64,000 nt of DNA, taken from NCBI GenBank assembly GCA_027704905.1, contig CM051016.1:13905650-13969649 (forward strand), read 5' to 3'. The stretch comes from Muraenolepis orangiensis. Lineage: Eukaryota; Chordata; Actinopteri; Gadiformes; Muraenolepididae. Positions 12,065 through 22,005 of the stretch are shown here, piece by piece (within the stretch, counting starts at the first letter, position 1; every line of letters starts with the position of its first letter). The translations under genes were made by a program, and so were the position numbers. Under the pieces are notes generated by a model, which did not search any database, was not told where the DNA came from, and saw only the letters and a list, made by a program, of their open reading frames with translations.

Positions 12065-12522
12065 ATGGCTTTTTATACTTCCATCATCGCTGCTCTGCTG
12101 CTGACCCTGCAAGGTGACCGTTCCAAACCCACCTTATCTCAGGTTATCTCCAACACAGATGTCGTCCATGGGATGACGCTATGCACTGACTGAGGGTTTG
12201 TTGCTAATCTACATGTGTGTTTGTTAACAGGTTTGGAAGGTTATACTCTCACCCAGGAGAAGACCCTCTCTGTGACCAGAGGAGACACTGTCAAAATCGC
12301 CTGTACTCAGAGTGGTACCTACACACTGTCTTGGTACCAGCAGAAAAGTGGTTCAATTCCAAAGTATTTACTTTATACAACAGGCAGTACAGCCAGCGGA
12401 GTTCCCAGTCGGTTTTCTTCTTCTGGGTCAAGTAGTGATCATACCCAGTATCTGATGATAAATGGTTTTCAAGATGAAGACGAGGCGACATACTTCTGTG
12501 GTTGTGCAGGCTATGTTCAGAC
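12065..12522 (+). CDS. Ig light-chain leader plus V segment, cassette 1
   Basis: Germline V gene in two exons. The leader exon (12065-12113) starts at ATG and encodes a hydrophobic signal peptide (AALLLTLQ core), ending in a phase-1 codon before GTGACC. The V exon (12231-12522) follows TTGTTAACAG. The joined frame has the conserved framework: first cysteine at residue 41 (KIAC), tryptophan 51 (SWYQQK), the DEDEATYFC motif with second cysteine 106, then G-C-A-G-Y-V-Q before the RSS. Cysteine 108 is an extra residue in germline CDR3. The product would pair with a heavy chain at the B-cell surface or in secreted antibody after joining to J. It has two more CDR3 codons than cassettes 2 and 3. The open frame suggests a usable gene. 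Confidence 0.9.
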
Positions 12523-12561
12523 CACAGTGCTACAGCTCAGCTTGGAGCCCGTACAAAAACC
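12523..12561 (+). promoter_or_regulatory. V recombination signal sequence, 23-bp spacer, cassette 1
   Basis: Heptamer CACAGTG (12523-12529), 23-base spacer, nonamer ACAAAAACC (12553-12561). The 23-bp spacer on V is the lambda-type arrangement and pairs with the 12-bp J signal. Confidence 0.93.
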
Positions 12562-12760
12562 TACCAAAGACATTTGGGATGACCTAAGAGAGAGGGATCA
12601 GTCCCCGTTCCTGAGTCCTGTCACATCAAATCACCGTGAAGCAGGTGGTAACCCGGGGTTACCATTTGGACCGTTTGGGGTGTTTTAGATTTGATTTAAA
12701 AGGCTAAACTCTAAGTGAGTGAAGTGAAAGGAGAGACCAAGCAGCACTTCACAGCACAGA

Positions 12761-12788
12761 GGTTTTTGTACGGAGACAAAACACTGTG
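12761..12788 (+). promoter_or_regulatory. J recombination signal sequence, 12-bp spacer, cassette 1
   Basis: Nonamer GGTTTTTGT (12761-12769), 12-base spacer, heptamer CACTGTG (12782-12788), oriented for deletional joining with the V signal. The V and J coding ends are 266 bp apart. Confidence 0.93.
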
Positions 12789-12825
12789 AGACTCAGCTTT
12801 GGTGGCGGAACTGAAGTCATTCTTG
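12789..12825 (+). CDS. Ig light-chain J segment, cassette 1
   Basis: A 37-nt J segment containing the FGGGTEVIL core, ending with a phase-1 G before the donor GTAAGT. One base is missing upstream of the core relative to cassettes 2 and 3 (AGACTCAGC against AGACTACAGC), so the residues before Phe read R-L-S here and D-Y-S in the others in the core frame. V(D)J joining can restore frame, so this does not disable the segment. Confidence 0.92.
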
Positions 12826-12904
12826 GTAAGTTTGTGATTCATTATTTGACGAAAAGCTGACATTTCTATCACTTATTTTAGCTCTGTACTCTCTCTTTCT
12901 ACTC

Positions 12905-12937
<33 letters not shown>

Positions 12938-12977
12938 GCTCTCTCTATCTACTCTCTCTCTATCTCTCTCTCTCTCT

Positions 12978-13014
<37 letters not shown>

Positions 13015-13614
13015 AGGCCTTTATCTGCTTGTGAGTGTAAATCATTTGGCTACAATCCTGTTTTGCGATCATTTACGTTTAGTCTCTAGGTTTGCTTTTG
13101 TATAAATTAAATGAGTCTAATAATTTAATGTAACTAGCATTATTATCAAACTTCTAGTGGATGAATATGAAATGAAATGAACGCTGACATGGTTATATGA
13201 ATGACTTTCTACAGTCTGGTCAACTGTTGTTGATGGTATGATTGTTGTTTGATTAAATTCAACAAGACAAAGTTCCCTCATCATGATCAGCTACGATCAT
13301 CCCAGGGAAGGGGGGGGGGATCGCGAACATCATTAAGCGCGCGTGGGGGAGATATAATCTGTCGTCCTCGGGGGCCCCCTTCCAGCTCGGGCCCCATGCA
13401 ATTGCCTACTTTGCCTACACTGTTGTGACGCCCTTACTGTATCAAACTCCTTTGAAATGCTGCTTAATGCAGAACAATTCAAAGTAACCTTTGAATGATC
13501 ACTTGTATTTTATATTCTTAAAAAGGTCTATTAAGCTTTTGTTCTGCTCTAGGAGAACGTCTGTTCATTGTAAACCTATTGTTTAGCTAACTGGTGTCTC
13601 CTTCCTCCTCCCAG
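12826..13614 (+). other. J-C intron, cassette 1
   Basis: Intron from GTAAGT to CTCCTCCCAG. It holds a CT-rich array (about 12892-12979) followed by an AT array (to 13012), a 10-base G run at 13310-13319, and a GC-rich patch around 13340-13400. The CT array is missing from cassettes 2 and 3. Confidence 0.8.
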
Positions 13615-13949
13615 CTGGTGCCCTGTCTCCCCCCAGTCTGGAGCTGATGGTGGCCCCCCAGCCTCCTCTCCCGGGCCTCGAGGGACCCACCCTGGTGTGC
13701 CTGGCTAAGGGCTTCCGCCCGGCCGGCGCCGCCCTGTCCTGGTCCGAGGACGGAGCCTCTGTGAGCGGCGAGGAGGTCCGAGCCGGCGTGGCCCAGCGGC
13801 AGAGCGACGGAAGCTACACCCTCAGCAGCGTCCTCACGCTGCCCACCACAAGGTGGCGCTCAGCACACACCTTTACCTGCCATGTGAGCCACTCTGCTCT
13901 CAGCAGCCCACTGACCAAGAGTGTGAGCAGCCAGCAGTGCTCCCTCTGA
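13615..13949 (+). CDS. Ig light-chain constant (C) exon, cassette 1
   Basis: A single C1-set Ig domain of about 111 residues, entered in phase 1 from J so that the junction reads VIL-A-G-A-L-S-P-P. Domain cysteines lie at exon residues 29 (TLVC) and 89 (TFTC) with tryptophan 43 (LSWSEDG) between. Cysteine 109, two residues before the TGA, is placed for the disulfide to the heavy chain. There is no membrane segment, as expected for a light chain. The exon is strikingly GC-rich beside the AT-rich V exon and introns. The protein is identical in all three cassettes. The isotype was not assigned; the RSS pattern favours lambda-like. Confidence 0.92.
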
Positions 13950-14036
13950 GCGAGGAGGAGAAGATACAGGGAGCCGTCCAGGAGGACCACGTGAGGAGGT
14001 CCCAAAGGTCTCAATGGTTCCTGCTTTTCTGTGTTC

Positions 14037-14042
14037 AATAAA
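14037..14042 (+). terminator. Poly(A) signal AATAAA, cassette 1
   Basis: AATAAA about 88 bases after the C stop codon, within a GTTCAATAAAACGC context shared by all three cassettes. The 3' UTR here lacks roughly 75-80 bases that are present in cassettes 2 and 3. Confidence 0.8.
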
Positions 14043-14102
14043 ACGCTTTGATCATGACCCGCCTCAGAGTCTTCTTAATACTATAAATGAGGTGAAAGTT
14101 CA

Positions 14103-14652
14103 TCAGTCAAGATACAAGATACAAGATACAAGATCAGATTTTGTATTGGCCAATTTCAACAGGTACATTGGAATGCTTAGTCCCTATTCAGATATATCTA
14201 CAAAAAAATACCATAAAAATAATATATACAATAAAAATATACAAAAATAGAACAGCAAAGTTTTGAATGTACATGTTTTTGTTTTTTTACAAAAATCTTT
14301 AAAAGCATTTAAAGTGCAGTAGTGCAGCAGCATCATGAATACAGTGCAGTACAGTGCAGTAACTGTGATGAGTCCAGAAAGTCCAGTAAAGCATGACAGT
14401 GTAATGTTAATGATGTTGATGATAATAATGTTATGATAGTGGTAGCACTCCTAGCAGTTCAGTAGGTCACTGCCTGTGGATAAAAACTATCCTTAAACCT
14501 GGTAGTCCTTGCTGTACGGATGCTGCGGAACCGTCGACCAGACGGTAGGGGGGAGAAGAGATGGAGCCCAGGGTGGTTACGGTCCTTAGTGATGGACATG
14601 GCCTTCTTCTGATATCTGGTCCTACAGATCTCCTCAATGCATGAGTGCATAA
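14103..14652 (-). mobile_element. Reversed L2/CR1-like LINE 3' end, unit 1
   Basis: The minus-strand frame at 14459-14650 encodes LPSGRRFRSIRTARTTRFKD, the typical C-terminus of fish L2/CR1-like LINE polymerases. A 3' UTR and an (ATCTTGT)n tail at about 14107-14133 follow. The element is truncated at its 5' end, and its left boundary lies about 60 bp past the C-gene poly(A) signal. Confidence 0.75.
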
Positions 14653-14764
14653 GTGAAAGTTATTCACTGTTGAATAATTTCTGTTTTAAGTCAAAAATCA
14701 ACAACCAGCATGGAAATAATCTTTCATGGAACATAAATACAGGATCATCCAGATGAGGAAGATG

Positions 14765-14824
<60 letters not shown>

Positions 14825-15190
14825 CAAAATGTATGGGAAAAAACATATGGAGTTTTTATTAATTTAACACAACTGACATTTAACTCTTTTTTTTAAATAC
14901 TGAGAGCAGTATTTAGAATTGTAAATCTTAGTTGATTTGGGCACAACTTAAAATGATTTTATATAAATTCCGATATATATATATATTTTAAATAACACAC
15001 TTTACTTTAAACATACAACAGTGGTGGGTTTTGCAATGGTTGAATGCAGTTTCCCAATTGTGAATGTTTATTTATTAAGGTTTTCTTTTGTAAATCATTA
15101 TTTAGGTTCGGAAAGTTGTGAAGCAATGTACACAACTACTACTGTCTATTATATTTGCCTCCTTTGCTTTAGCTACTTTAAAAAGAGACT
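14653..15190. other. Non-coding spacer between C gene and gypsy element
   Basis: Contains a (CA)n array (14766-14822; shorter in unit 2) and a short AT array near 14971. No gene was seen. Confidence 0.6.
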
Positions 15191-15357
15191 TGTGGTGGAA
15201 CGTTATGGGACATAATTCCCGTTTGTATATAGTGTGTGTTGCACCACGGACCTGTTAGAGAGCGGACCGGGTTGTTGTTGTTTTGGGCTAGCTGGACAGT
15301 AGCAGGTAGTTCCATACTAAACACGCCGCCTCCGACTCCCATTCATCGGCTCTACAC

Positions 15358-15376
15358 TGGTGACCCCGACGTGATC
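15358..15376 (+). promoter_or_regulatory. Gypsy primer-binding site (tRNA-Trp-like)
   Basis: TGGTGACCCCGACGTGATC lies one base after the LTR end. From memory it complements the 3' end of tRNA-Trp, the primer reported for CsRn1-type gypsy elements. Copies lie at 32125-32143 and 50361-50379, each 47 bases before a gag ATG. Confidence 0.6.
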
Positions 15377-15404
15377 GAGATAGTTTAGTGGAGACTTAGT
15401 GAAC

Positions 15405-16094
15405 ATGGCTGATCGCAATGTTTATATTAAACTGCCAGAGTTTTGGGAACATGCCGCTACGGCGTGGTTGGCACACGTGGAGGCACACTTTTCCTGCCGC
15501 CAGGTCCGTGACGAGGACCTGAAGTATTTTCACGTGGTGGCGGCGCTGGGAAGCTCCACGTCGTCCAGGTTGGTCGGTTTTATCGCAGATCCCCCACACC
15601 ACGGCAAATATGAGGCGATTAAAGCCCTTCTCCTTAAGACATTTAGCCTATCTGCTAAGGAGTGGGTAATGCTGAATCTGCTGGGGGGGGGGGAAGATCC
15701 CCGGATTTTGTTTGTGGAGACGTTCCTGCGCCACTTGCCGCCCCGGGTTCAGACGGCGCTGGCCAACACGACCATTACTGAACCCCGTGCCCTGGCTGAG
15801 GAGGCTGACCGTTTCTTCCTGGCGACCCAGCAGCCCGGTGCAGATGTGCTAGCTGCGACGCTCAGTGCTCCCTCGCCGGTTAGGAGGGCTTGGGGGGAGC
15901 AGACCGCAGCGGTTCCAGGCCGGCGTGGGGACGCGTGTTTTTACCACGCGCGGTTCGGGGCCAAGGCAAAGAAGAGCATCGCTCCCGGCGCTCAGCGGAA
16001 CGTGGTTCCTGCGTCGAGGGAGGACGTCCCTCGAGGGGGGCACGGACCGCAGTTGACGACAGCTAATGGCAGCCCCATCCGCACTTATGGCTGA
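15405..16094 (+). pseudogene. Gypsy gag-protease fragment, unit 1
   Basis: The frame starts at ATG (MADRNVYIKLPEFWEH) and encodes a gypsy-type Gag capsid region. It runs through an 11-base G run (15683-15693) and a degenerate zinc-knuckle segment (CFYHARFGAKAKK), then enters the protease. The segment that should carry the catalytic aspartate of DTG is missing: the frame passes from the knuckle to PGAQRN. A one-base loss near 16092 (GGCTGAGG here, GGCGTGAGG in unit 2) creates the stop. Confidence 0.75.
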
Positions 16095-16236
16095 GGCAGA
16101 TGTGTTTATGTGTTGGGGGGCAGCAGTTCAACTGGGATTTCGTCACAGCAGACATTTCTTTTCCCCTCCTCGGGGCAGATTTTTTATGTGCTCACAGGCT
16201 CCTGGTGGACGTTAGAAAACAACACACTCAAAGAAA

Positions 16237-16436
16237 ACAACACACTCAAGTATCTTCCTCGTATGGTTTATTTACCATTACCGCGCCAGAAAGTAGCAAC
16301 ATACATACATGGATGTATTATAATAAGCATACATATGTGATTGATATGTCATGTGTACACAGAACAATGTAACTCTTATAGAGAGAGTTATGCACAAAAT
16401 ATAACAATGCAAAACATATGAGAACACATCTTAACA
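16237..16436 (-). repeat. Copia 3' LTR, unit 1
   Basis: Its right edge is TTAACA beside the polypurine tract. At about 200 bp it lacks the central segment present in the 5' LTR (about 294 bp) and has other differences. Confidence 0.7.
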
Positions 16437-16481
16437 CCCCCACTTGTTATCATCTCAAGCCGAAAAACGATGATATACATA

Positions 16482-17120
16482 TTAGTTTCCAAAGAAACAA
16501 CTCTTGAATTGACCAAACTTAAACTTAACTAGCGGCTTTGTAAGTCTATCTGCAGCCATGTCTTCTGATGGGCAGTAAACAATATATATTTTTCCCTCAC
16601 TGAGTGCATCACGAATAAAATGATATTTGACATCAATGTGTTTGGACCTCTGTCTATTCACTGGGTTCTTACTTAGTGCGATGGCTCCCTGGTTGTCTTC
16701 ATACATCTTTGTACAACGGTAGACTCTATTATCCATGCTGTTTAATAGTGGAGTTAGATACATGCTTTAATAGTTAGATACATGCTTTAGTGGCGGCTAG
16801 GCTGATGTATTCAGCCTCACATGTCCAGAGTGCTACAGTAGGTTGTTTCTTGGACTTCCAAGATATGGCAGGGCCTTGTTTTGTCAGGCTTAAACAGTAC
16901 CCTGTAGCACTACCTCTATCTTCCATAAAAGATGTCCAATCAGAATCACTGTAAGCTTGAAGTCTTCATCAGATTTCTTGAAGCACAACTCGTAGTCACT
17001 GGTCCCTTTTAGGTATCTCAAAACATGTTTAGCAGCTACTAGGTTCTCTACTTTTGGCTTTGCCAGTGTTTGTGATAGTTTACTAACTATCCAGCTAATA
17101 TCTGGTCGGGTACAAGTCAT
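16482..17120 (-). pseudogene. Copia RT C-terminus/RNase H, broken, unit 1
   Basis: The minus-strand frame at 17120-16890 encodes MTCTRPDISWIVSKLSQTL, the region linking RT to RNase H. A frameshift follows, and a second frame (to about 16482) has YEDNQGAIALSKNP and RSKHIDVKYHFIRD, the RNase H landmarks. A tandem repeat of AGTTAGATACATGCTTTA near 16752-16792, shared only with unit 3, further interrupts the frame. Confidence 0.75.
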
Positions 17121-17129
17121 AGCCGTTAC

Positions 17130-17909
17130 GTGCCTCCACTATCGGATGGTATAAAGGGTAGGAGGACGCAACAGCCTGCCTATACATACACTGTCAAATC
17201 ATATCATTACAATGTTGGTGGAAACAAGGGTTTATTGAGTGGCACACAAATTAGATCAACATGACTCCAGGTTAACACAATACTCATAACAAACACAGCA
17301 AGGCTAACAGAAAGGGAGGGAGAAGGACCGACTGATCTACCAAACTAACCCCTATTTAATCTAACTATCTAAACTATCCAGGAACCTAAACTGTCGGCTA
17401 CATAAAAAACAGGGCGACACCAATCACTTCTTACCTAGTGTGTATATACATCGAGTTACCTACGTGCAGTATGCAAACCCATGGGTATCTTACCTAGCCC
17501 TTCTCCCGGGGAAGCAAAAGAAAGGGTCAACAAACAGCAATAGGCAACCAAACCAAAAAACAGGACTTTCCAACGAACATCTGGAACAAACACAAGCAGC
17601 TATATTTCTACAAGCAGCTATAATTCTACAAGCAGCTATAATTCTACAAGCAGCCTAAGATTCAACACACTCAACAGCAATAGTTACCAGACCACCACCT
17701 CGCCTCTTCCACATAGACAAAAATAATGCAGTTTTTCTAGGACTGGGAGACATGCCGGGAATGACACAGGGGACGATGAGTAAGGGTGATTGCTGGGGGT
17801 TGATTGGACAGGACTCATGGAGGGGGAAGGAAGACCAGGCCACACACCGAGCACCACCTGAAGGAGACAGAGGAACCAAAACAGGGACAGACTGCACACA
17901 GACATGGGG
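17130..17909. mobile_element. Unidentified 780-bp insertion in copia pol, unit 1
   Basis: The copia frame stops at GSLIY on one side and resumes at MTCTRPD on the other. The insert is flanked by GCCGTTAC (17122-17129) and GCCGTAAC (17910-17917), an imperfect 8-bp direct repeat. Minus-strand ends also read TGTTACG and CGTAACG, so a solo LTR is an alternative to a hAT-like element. It contains an 18-19-bp tandem repeat (CAAGCAGCTATAATTCTA) near 17595-17656. No protein was recognised. Confidence 0.5.
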
Positions 17910-17917
17910 GCCGTAAC

Positions 17918-18530
17918 ATTAGTATAGATCAAACTGCCTATAATCTCACGGTATTCTTTGGGATCAACATTGTTGGTGTCACTCTCCTCGTTTCGGTCAC
18001 CTTCTACTTTTAATTCACACGGTGTATATCTAGGTTTACAGTTTGACATTCCAAATCTATCATGCATTTTTTGGATGTATGTTTCATTTTGATTTTCTCT
18101 CCCCTTTGTTCAAACTGAATTCCCAGGAAAGATGATATTTTCACCAGATCCTTCATATTAAACTGGGCTTCCATGTTTTCTTTGAAACTGTTCAGAAGTT
18201 TGTTACTGCTAGCGGCAATGATTAAATCATCAACCCAGATGAGTACGATAATCGTCTCATTTCCTACCTCCTTTCTATATACACAGTGGTCAGTTAGATT
18301 TCTTGTAAAGTTGTCTTTCTCTAGAAGATAATTTAGGAGTTTGTACCAGTTTCTTCCGGACAGTTTCAGACCGTAAAGGGATTTCTTTAACTTACATACT
18401 AACTTCTCCCCAGTCTCTGATGTCTCTTCAAACCCCTCAGGTTGTTCTAGGAATATGTCCTCTATAGGAGCATGTAAGTATGCTGTTTTGACGTCCATCT
18501 GATGAACGATAATTGATCTATCCATCTGAT
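17918..18530 (-). pseudogene. Copia reverse transcriptase fragment, unit 1
   Basis: The minus strand encodes HQMDVKTAYLHAPI (first catalytic aspartate region), SLYGLKLSGRNWY and VLIWVDDLIIAAS (the xxDD box). A frameshift near 18090 precedes the downstream YREIIGSLIY. The N-terminal part of RT is missing at the LINE junction (about 18530). Confidence 0.8.
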
Positions 18531-18532
18531 CA

Positions 18533-19677
18533 CGATAGTTCCTGCCAAGTTCGACACCAAGCTTAGAGGTCTAGGCGTGCCCCCATCCACGTGCAGCTGG
18601 ATACTGGACCTCCTGTCGGACCGCCGCCAGGTGGTGAGGATGGGCAGCACCACCTCAGAGCCACTGACCCTCAAAACGGGAGCCCCCCAGGGATGCGTGC
18701 TGAGCCCTCTCCTCTACTCCCTCTACACCCACGACTGCATGGCAATGCACAGCTCCAACGTCATCATCAAGTTTGGTGACGACACGACAGTGATGGGCCT
18801 GATCGCCGGCGACGACGAGACAGCCGACAGGGAGGAGGTCGGATCGCTGGGGCAGTGGTGCCAGGAGAACAGCCTCGCCCTCAACGTCAAGAAGACCAAG
18901 GAGCTGATCGTGGACTTCAGGAATCAGATCCTCTCTGCTTCCCGAAGGGCACAGCCCTATCTCCATCGTCGGTGTTGCATTAGAGAGGGTCAGCAGCAAG
19001 TTCCTCGGCGTACACATCTCCAAGGACCTCACATCCACACACGTGGTGAAAAGGGCCCAACAACGCCTGTATTTCCTCAGGCGTCTGAGGAAATTCAGCA
19101 TGGGCCCCCGCATCCTGAGAACATTCTATAACGGCACCATCGAGAGTGTTCTTACAGGGTGTATCACCGCCTGGTACAGGAACTGCACCGTACTGGAGCG
19201 CAGAGCGCTTCAAAGGGTGGTGCGGACGGCCCAGTATATCGTTGGAGGTGAGCTCCCCTCCCTCCTGGATATATACAACCGGCGGTGCGTGGCCAAGGCC
19301 AAACGCATCATAAAAGACATTGCCCACTGCAGCCACGAACTGTACTCACTTTTACCGTCAGGCAGGCGATACCGCAGTATCAAGTGCCGTACAAATAGAC
19401 TCCAAGATAGCTTCCACAGTCAGGCCATCAGGCTGCTGAACAAGAGCGTATAGCATATAACAATGTATATTTTATTACATTGATTTATATATACATATTG
19501 CTCTTTTTCTGTGCCGATATATTGCATTTTATAATTTTTTTTTTTTTTTTAATCTATTTTTATCTTATTTTTATAACTGCTGTCTATTGTCGGGTATTGC
19601 ACATACAATTTTCACACCACTGCTTTATACTTGTAAACTGTGAAGTGACAATAATAATAATTATAATAATAATAAGT
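18533..19677 (+). mobile_element. L2/CR1-like LINE insertion in copia, unit 1
   Basis: A 5'-truncated LINE with RT fragments. The frame 18577-18950 has GAPQGCVLSPLLYS and IKFGDDTTV, where the usual FADD box is FGDD. After a frameshift, 19043-19453 encodes the C-terminus (FLRRLRKFSMGPRIL, LPSGRRYRS). An AT-rich 3' UTR ends in an AATAATAAT tail near 19677. Copia sequence between integrase and RT is missing around it, so insertion or later deletion removed part of the host element. Confidence 0.8.
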
Positions 19678-20810
19678 ATTGTGGGGCCCTCTTATCTCTT
19701 TTTGGATAGCGATGTTTAGGACTATGACTAGGTTGTGAATCTGCATGGTTTCATCATGTTCATCTGTATTTGTATTTACAGTCTCGTCGCTCCCCTCTAT
19801 AACCTCACTCCCTGGGCTCTCTTCACTCTGTGGTTGTGGTACATGAGTGCTGTTCTCACTACCAGACGTTCTGCATTTATGTGTCTGGAGTTCTGTATCA
19901 TCCTGATCAGTTTGAGTATGTTGTTCCATACTGTTCTTTCTAATGAATTAGACTAGTCTGTGTTTTGATACCTTTCCTGTATGTGGTTTGTATACTAGGT
20001 ATGCCGGGCTGTTTTTACTGTACCCCACAAAAATCCCTTTCTCACATCTGGGGTCGAGCTTCTTATGATCGTGTTCATACGCATAACGCTCTGAGTCGAA
20101 CACCCACATTTTTGAAAGATTGTGTTTCTTTCCTGTTAACATGAAGTAAGGGGTATTGTTGGTCCTTTCGTTGTAACATCTAGTTTGGATGTGAGCTGCG
20201 TTTCGTACAGCATACAGTCACAGTGCCTTTGGTAAACCCTTCTCTAATAATTGGCACCTTCCCATTTCAAATAAGGTCCTAAACTGTCCAACTGTCTCTT
20301 GGCTGTGCCGTTTTGATGAGGGGAAAAGGGGCATGATGTCTCATGTCTTATCCCTCTATCTCTTAACAGTGACTGAAAATAATTGCTTGTGAATTCTGTA
20401 CCATTGTCTGATCTTATGCACTTGACTTGGCCATACGGTGCACTGTTTGCAAGGAATCGTTCAGTTGCTAATGTTGTTTCACTCTTGTTTTTAATGAAAT
20501 AAACTGACACTGCCCCTGGGAAATCATCTGTGAATTCAATGGCATATTTATGTCCATCTTGAGCAGTTGGGTCAATGGGACCTGCTAAGTCAGTATGTAC
20601 TAACTCTAGGGGGGTTCTAGCTTTTGCGTCAGGTGCCCTATTTCTGATGTTGGTAAATGTTTCTTCAGTACAGACACTACAGTCTATTTTAGTGTTACCT
20701 GTGATCTTCATACCCTCTACCACCTTTGGTAATTTCATCACATCATCTACATTACAATGACCCATAATCTCATGCCATGTTTTTACATCACAATTCAAGT
20801 TCACTTTGTC
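19678..20810 (-). pseudogene. Copia integrase and linker, broken, unit 1
   Basis: The minus strand encodes an HHCC-type zinc site (HEIMGH, then CSVC), HTDLAGP and RSDNGTEF (first two catalytic aspartates), and NGTAKRQ where the third catalytic glutamate should be (NGTAERQ in unit 2). A frameshift directly after it ends the frame at 20244. The C-terminal KGIFVGYSKNSPAYLVY (near 20000-20060) and an acidic linker continue in other frames. Confidence 0.8.
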
Positions 20811-21223
20811 TCAGGACATCATATCGTTAACTGAATAATCAACACATGTTTCATCATTTACCGTTTCCAAGTAGCACAGTCTCTCATGCTGCTCTATGCG
20901 GAGAACGGCTCCATCTCTGTTGATGAGCATGTTCTGTCCTTCTTGACAAGTCACCTTGTCTCCGTCAGTTGTGTCTGCTTGTACTGAGATGATGCTCTGT
21001 GGGTACGATGCTATGAATAGCGCATTCCTCAGTGTGACTCGACGCATCTTCCTTCTGAGTCCTGTAAGAACACCTCTGCGTGGCCCCGTTTCATTGCCAC
21101 ATTGTTCATTGTGGTTCCGTCAGCTAGTTCCATGTAGTGTGACTTTGGGTCAAAAGTCTCGTCAAATCTCGTGAACTTGTTTTCCTCCGTTATGATGTGG
21201 GATGTAGCTCCGCAGTCTACCAT
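20811..21223 (-). pseudogene. Copia protease region, unit 1
   Basis: The minus strand contains VDCGATSHI, the copia aspartic-protease motif (D-x-G-A-T/S). It continues through two overlapping frames (21223-21029, 21047-20811), implying a frameshift. It is identical at protein level in all three units. Confidence 0.75.
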
Positions 21224-21420
21224 CAGCCTGTTTCTTCTAATAGTGTCTGGGAGGAATCCTTGACTGACTGTGAATACAAACGTCTGTTCTTCCTCACGTT
21301 CTTGTCTGTCCGCAGTCTGTTTTGCGTCGTCTTTCTGCTGGGGTTTTCTCCCGTGTCATCGCTGTGTGTAGAGCTTCTATGGTAGCTGCATCACTTGGCT
21401 ACACTGGCTCCTTTCCGACG

Positions 21421-22005
21421 ACACTCTCTTGTCATGTGACCATGGCCTCCGCATCCGTAACATGTCATCGATGATATGTTTACTTTCATCACGTTGTCTG
21501 ATTTTTATTTAGTGTCAAACTTTTCTGTCTCCTCATAGCTCCGTAGTTTACTTTTGAACTGGGTAAATGTCAGCTCATCACTGCTCTGTGTCGTATGAAT
21601 GGCGAAACATTTGTACGCCTCTGGAAGTCCCTTTAGAATCATGGCTTTAATAAGCCTGTCACCAATAACTTATTTTGCATTTCTTAGGGAAGTTACTGCC
21701 TTTTCAGCTCGGATGATGTAATCTGTCACAGTTTCACCGGACTCTTTCTTTAGTGACGTTAGTTCTGTATACAGGACAATAATCCTTGGCTTACCCTGAC
21801 TATCTTGTCTATTAGTCTTATTATTCTCATGTGGTCGAGGAACTTCACTTCCCAAAGTTCGTAGTTGTTTTCATCTCCGTAGAAAACTAGTCTCTGCCAT
21901 TTTCCTCCTGCGGTACCACCACGCCTGGGCCCATAACCTGTAAGAGGTTCTGTTTCTTCACCCGCCATGTTTATGTACAGTATATTCTCTATGTCCATAA
22001 GAAAA
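21421..22005 (-). pseudogene. Copia gag with CCHC zinc knuckle, broken, unit 1
   Basis: Gag begins near MDIENILYINMAGEE, about 10-20 bases after the 5' LTR edge. It encodes a capsid-like part (WQRLVFYGDENNYELW) and, after frame changes, a zinc knuckle C-x2-C-x4-H-x4-C at 21421-21462 (CYGCGGHGHMTREC). Stops and frame shifts prevent a full-length Gag. Confidence 0.75.

Larger units (their letters stand above)
15191..16216 (+). mobile_element. Truncated Ty3/gypsy retrotransposon, unit 1
   Basis: A probable 5' LTR ends at CTCTACA (15356); its start near TGTGGTGG at 15191 is uncertain. The primer-binding site and gag follow, then a protease remnant (LLGADFL, near 16170). The element stops at about 16216, where copia LTR sequence begins. 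Reverse transcriptase and integrase are absent. Relative to units 2 and 3 this LTR lacks about 47 bases including its AATAAA. Confidence 0.8.

Noticed and set aside
12215..12230. Alternative V start at an upstream GTG/ATG just before the V exon
   Set aside because: The canonical leader exon at 12065 with proper splice sites and phase explains the N-terminus.
12647..12663. GGTAACCC-G-GGGTTACC palindrome between V and J
   Set aside because: Only 8-base arms and imperfect in cassette 2 (CCTGGGG), so probably chance.
12555..12688. Extension of the V reading frame past the RSS
   Set aside because: The germline frame runs through the recombination signal into the V-J spacer by chance; the V segment ends at the heptamer.
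18655..19113. Minus-strand open frames opposite the LINE
   Set aside because: They are antisense shadows of the LINE RT frame on the plus strand.
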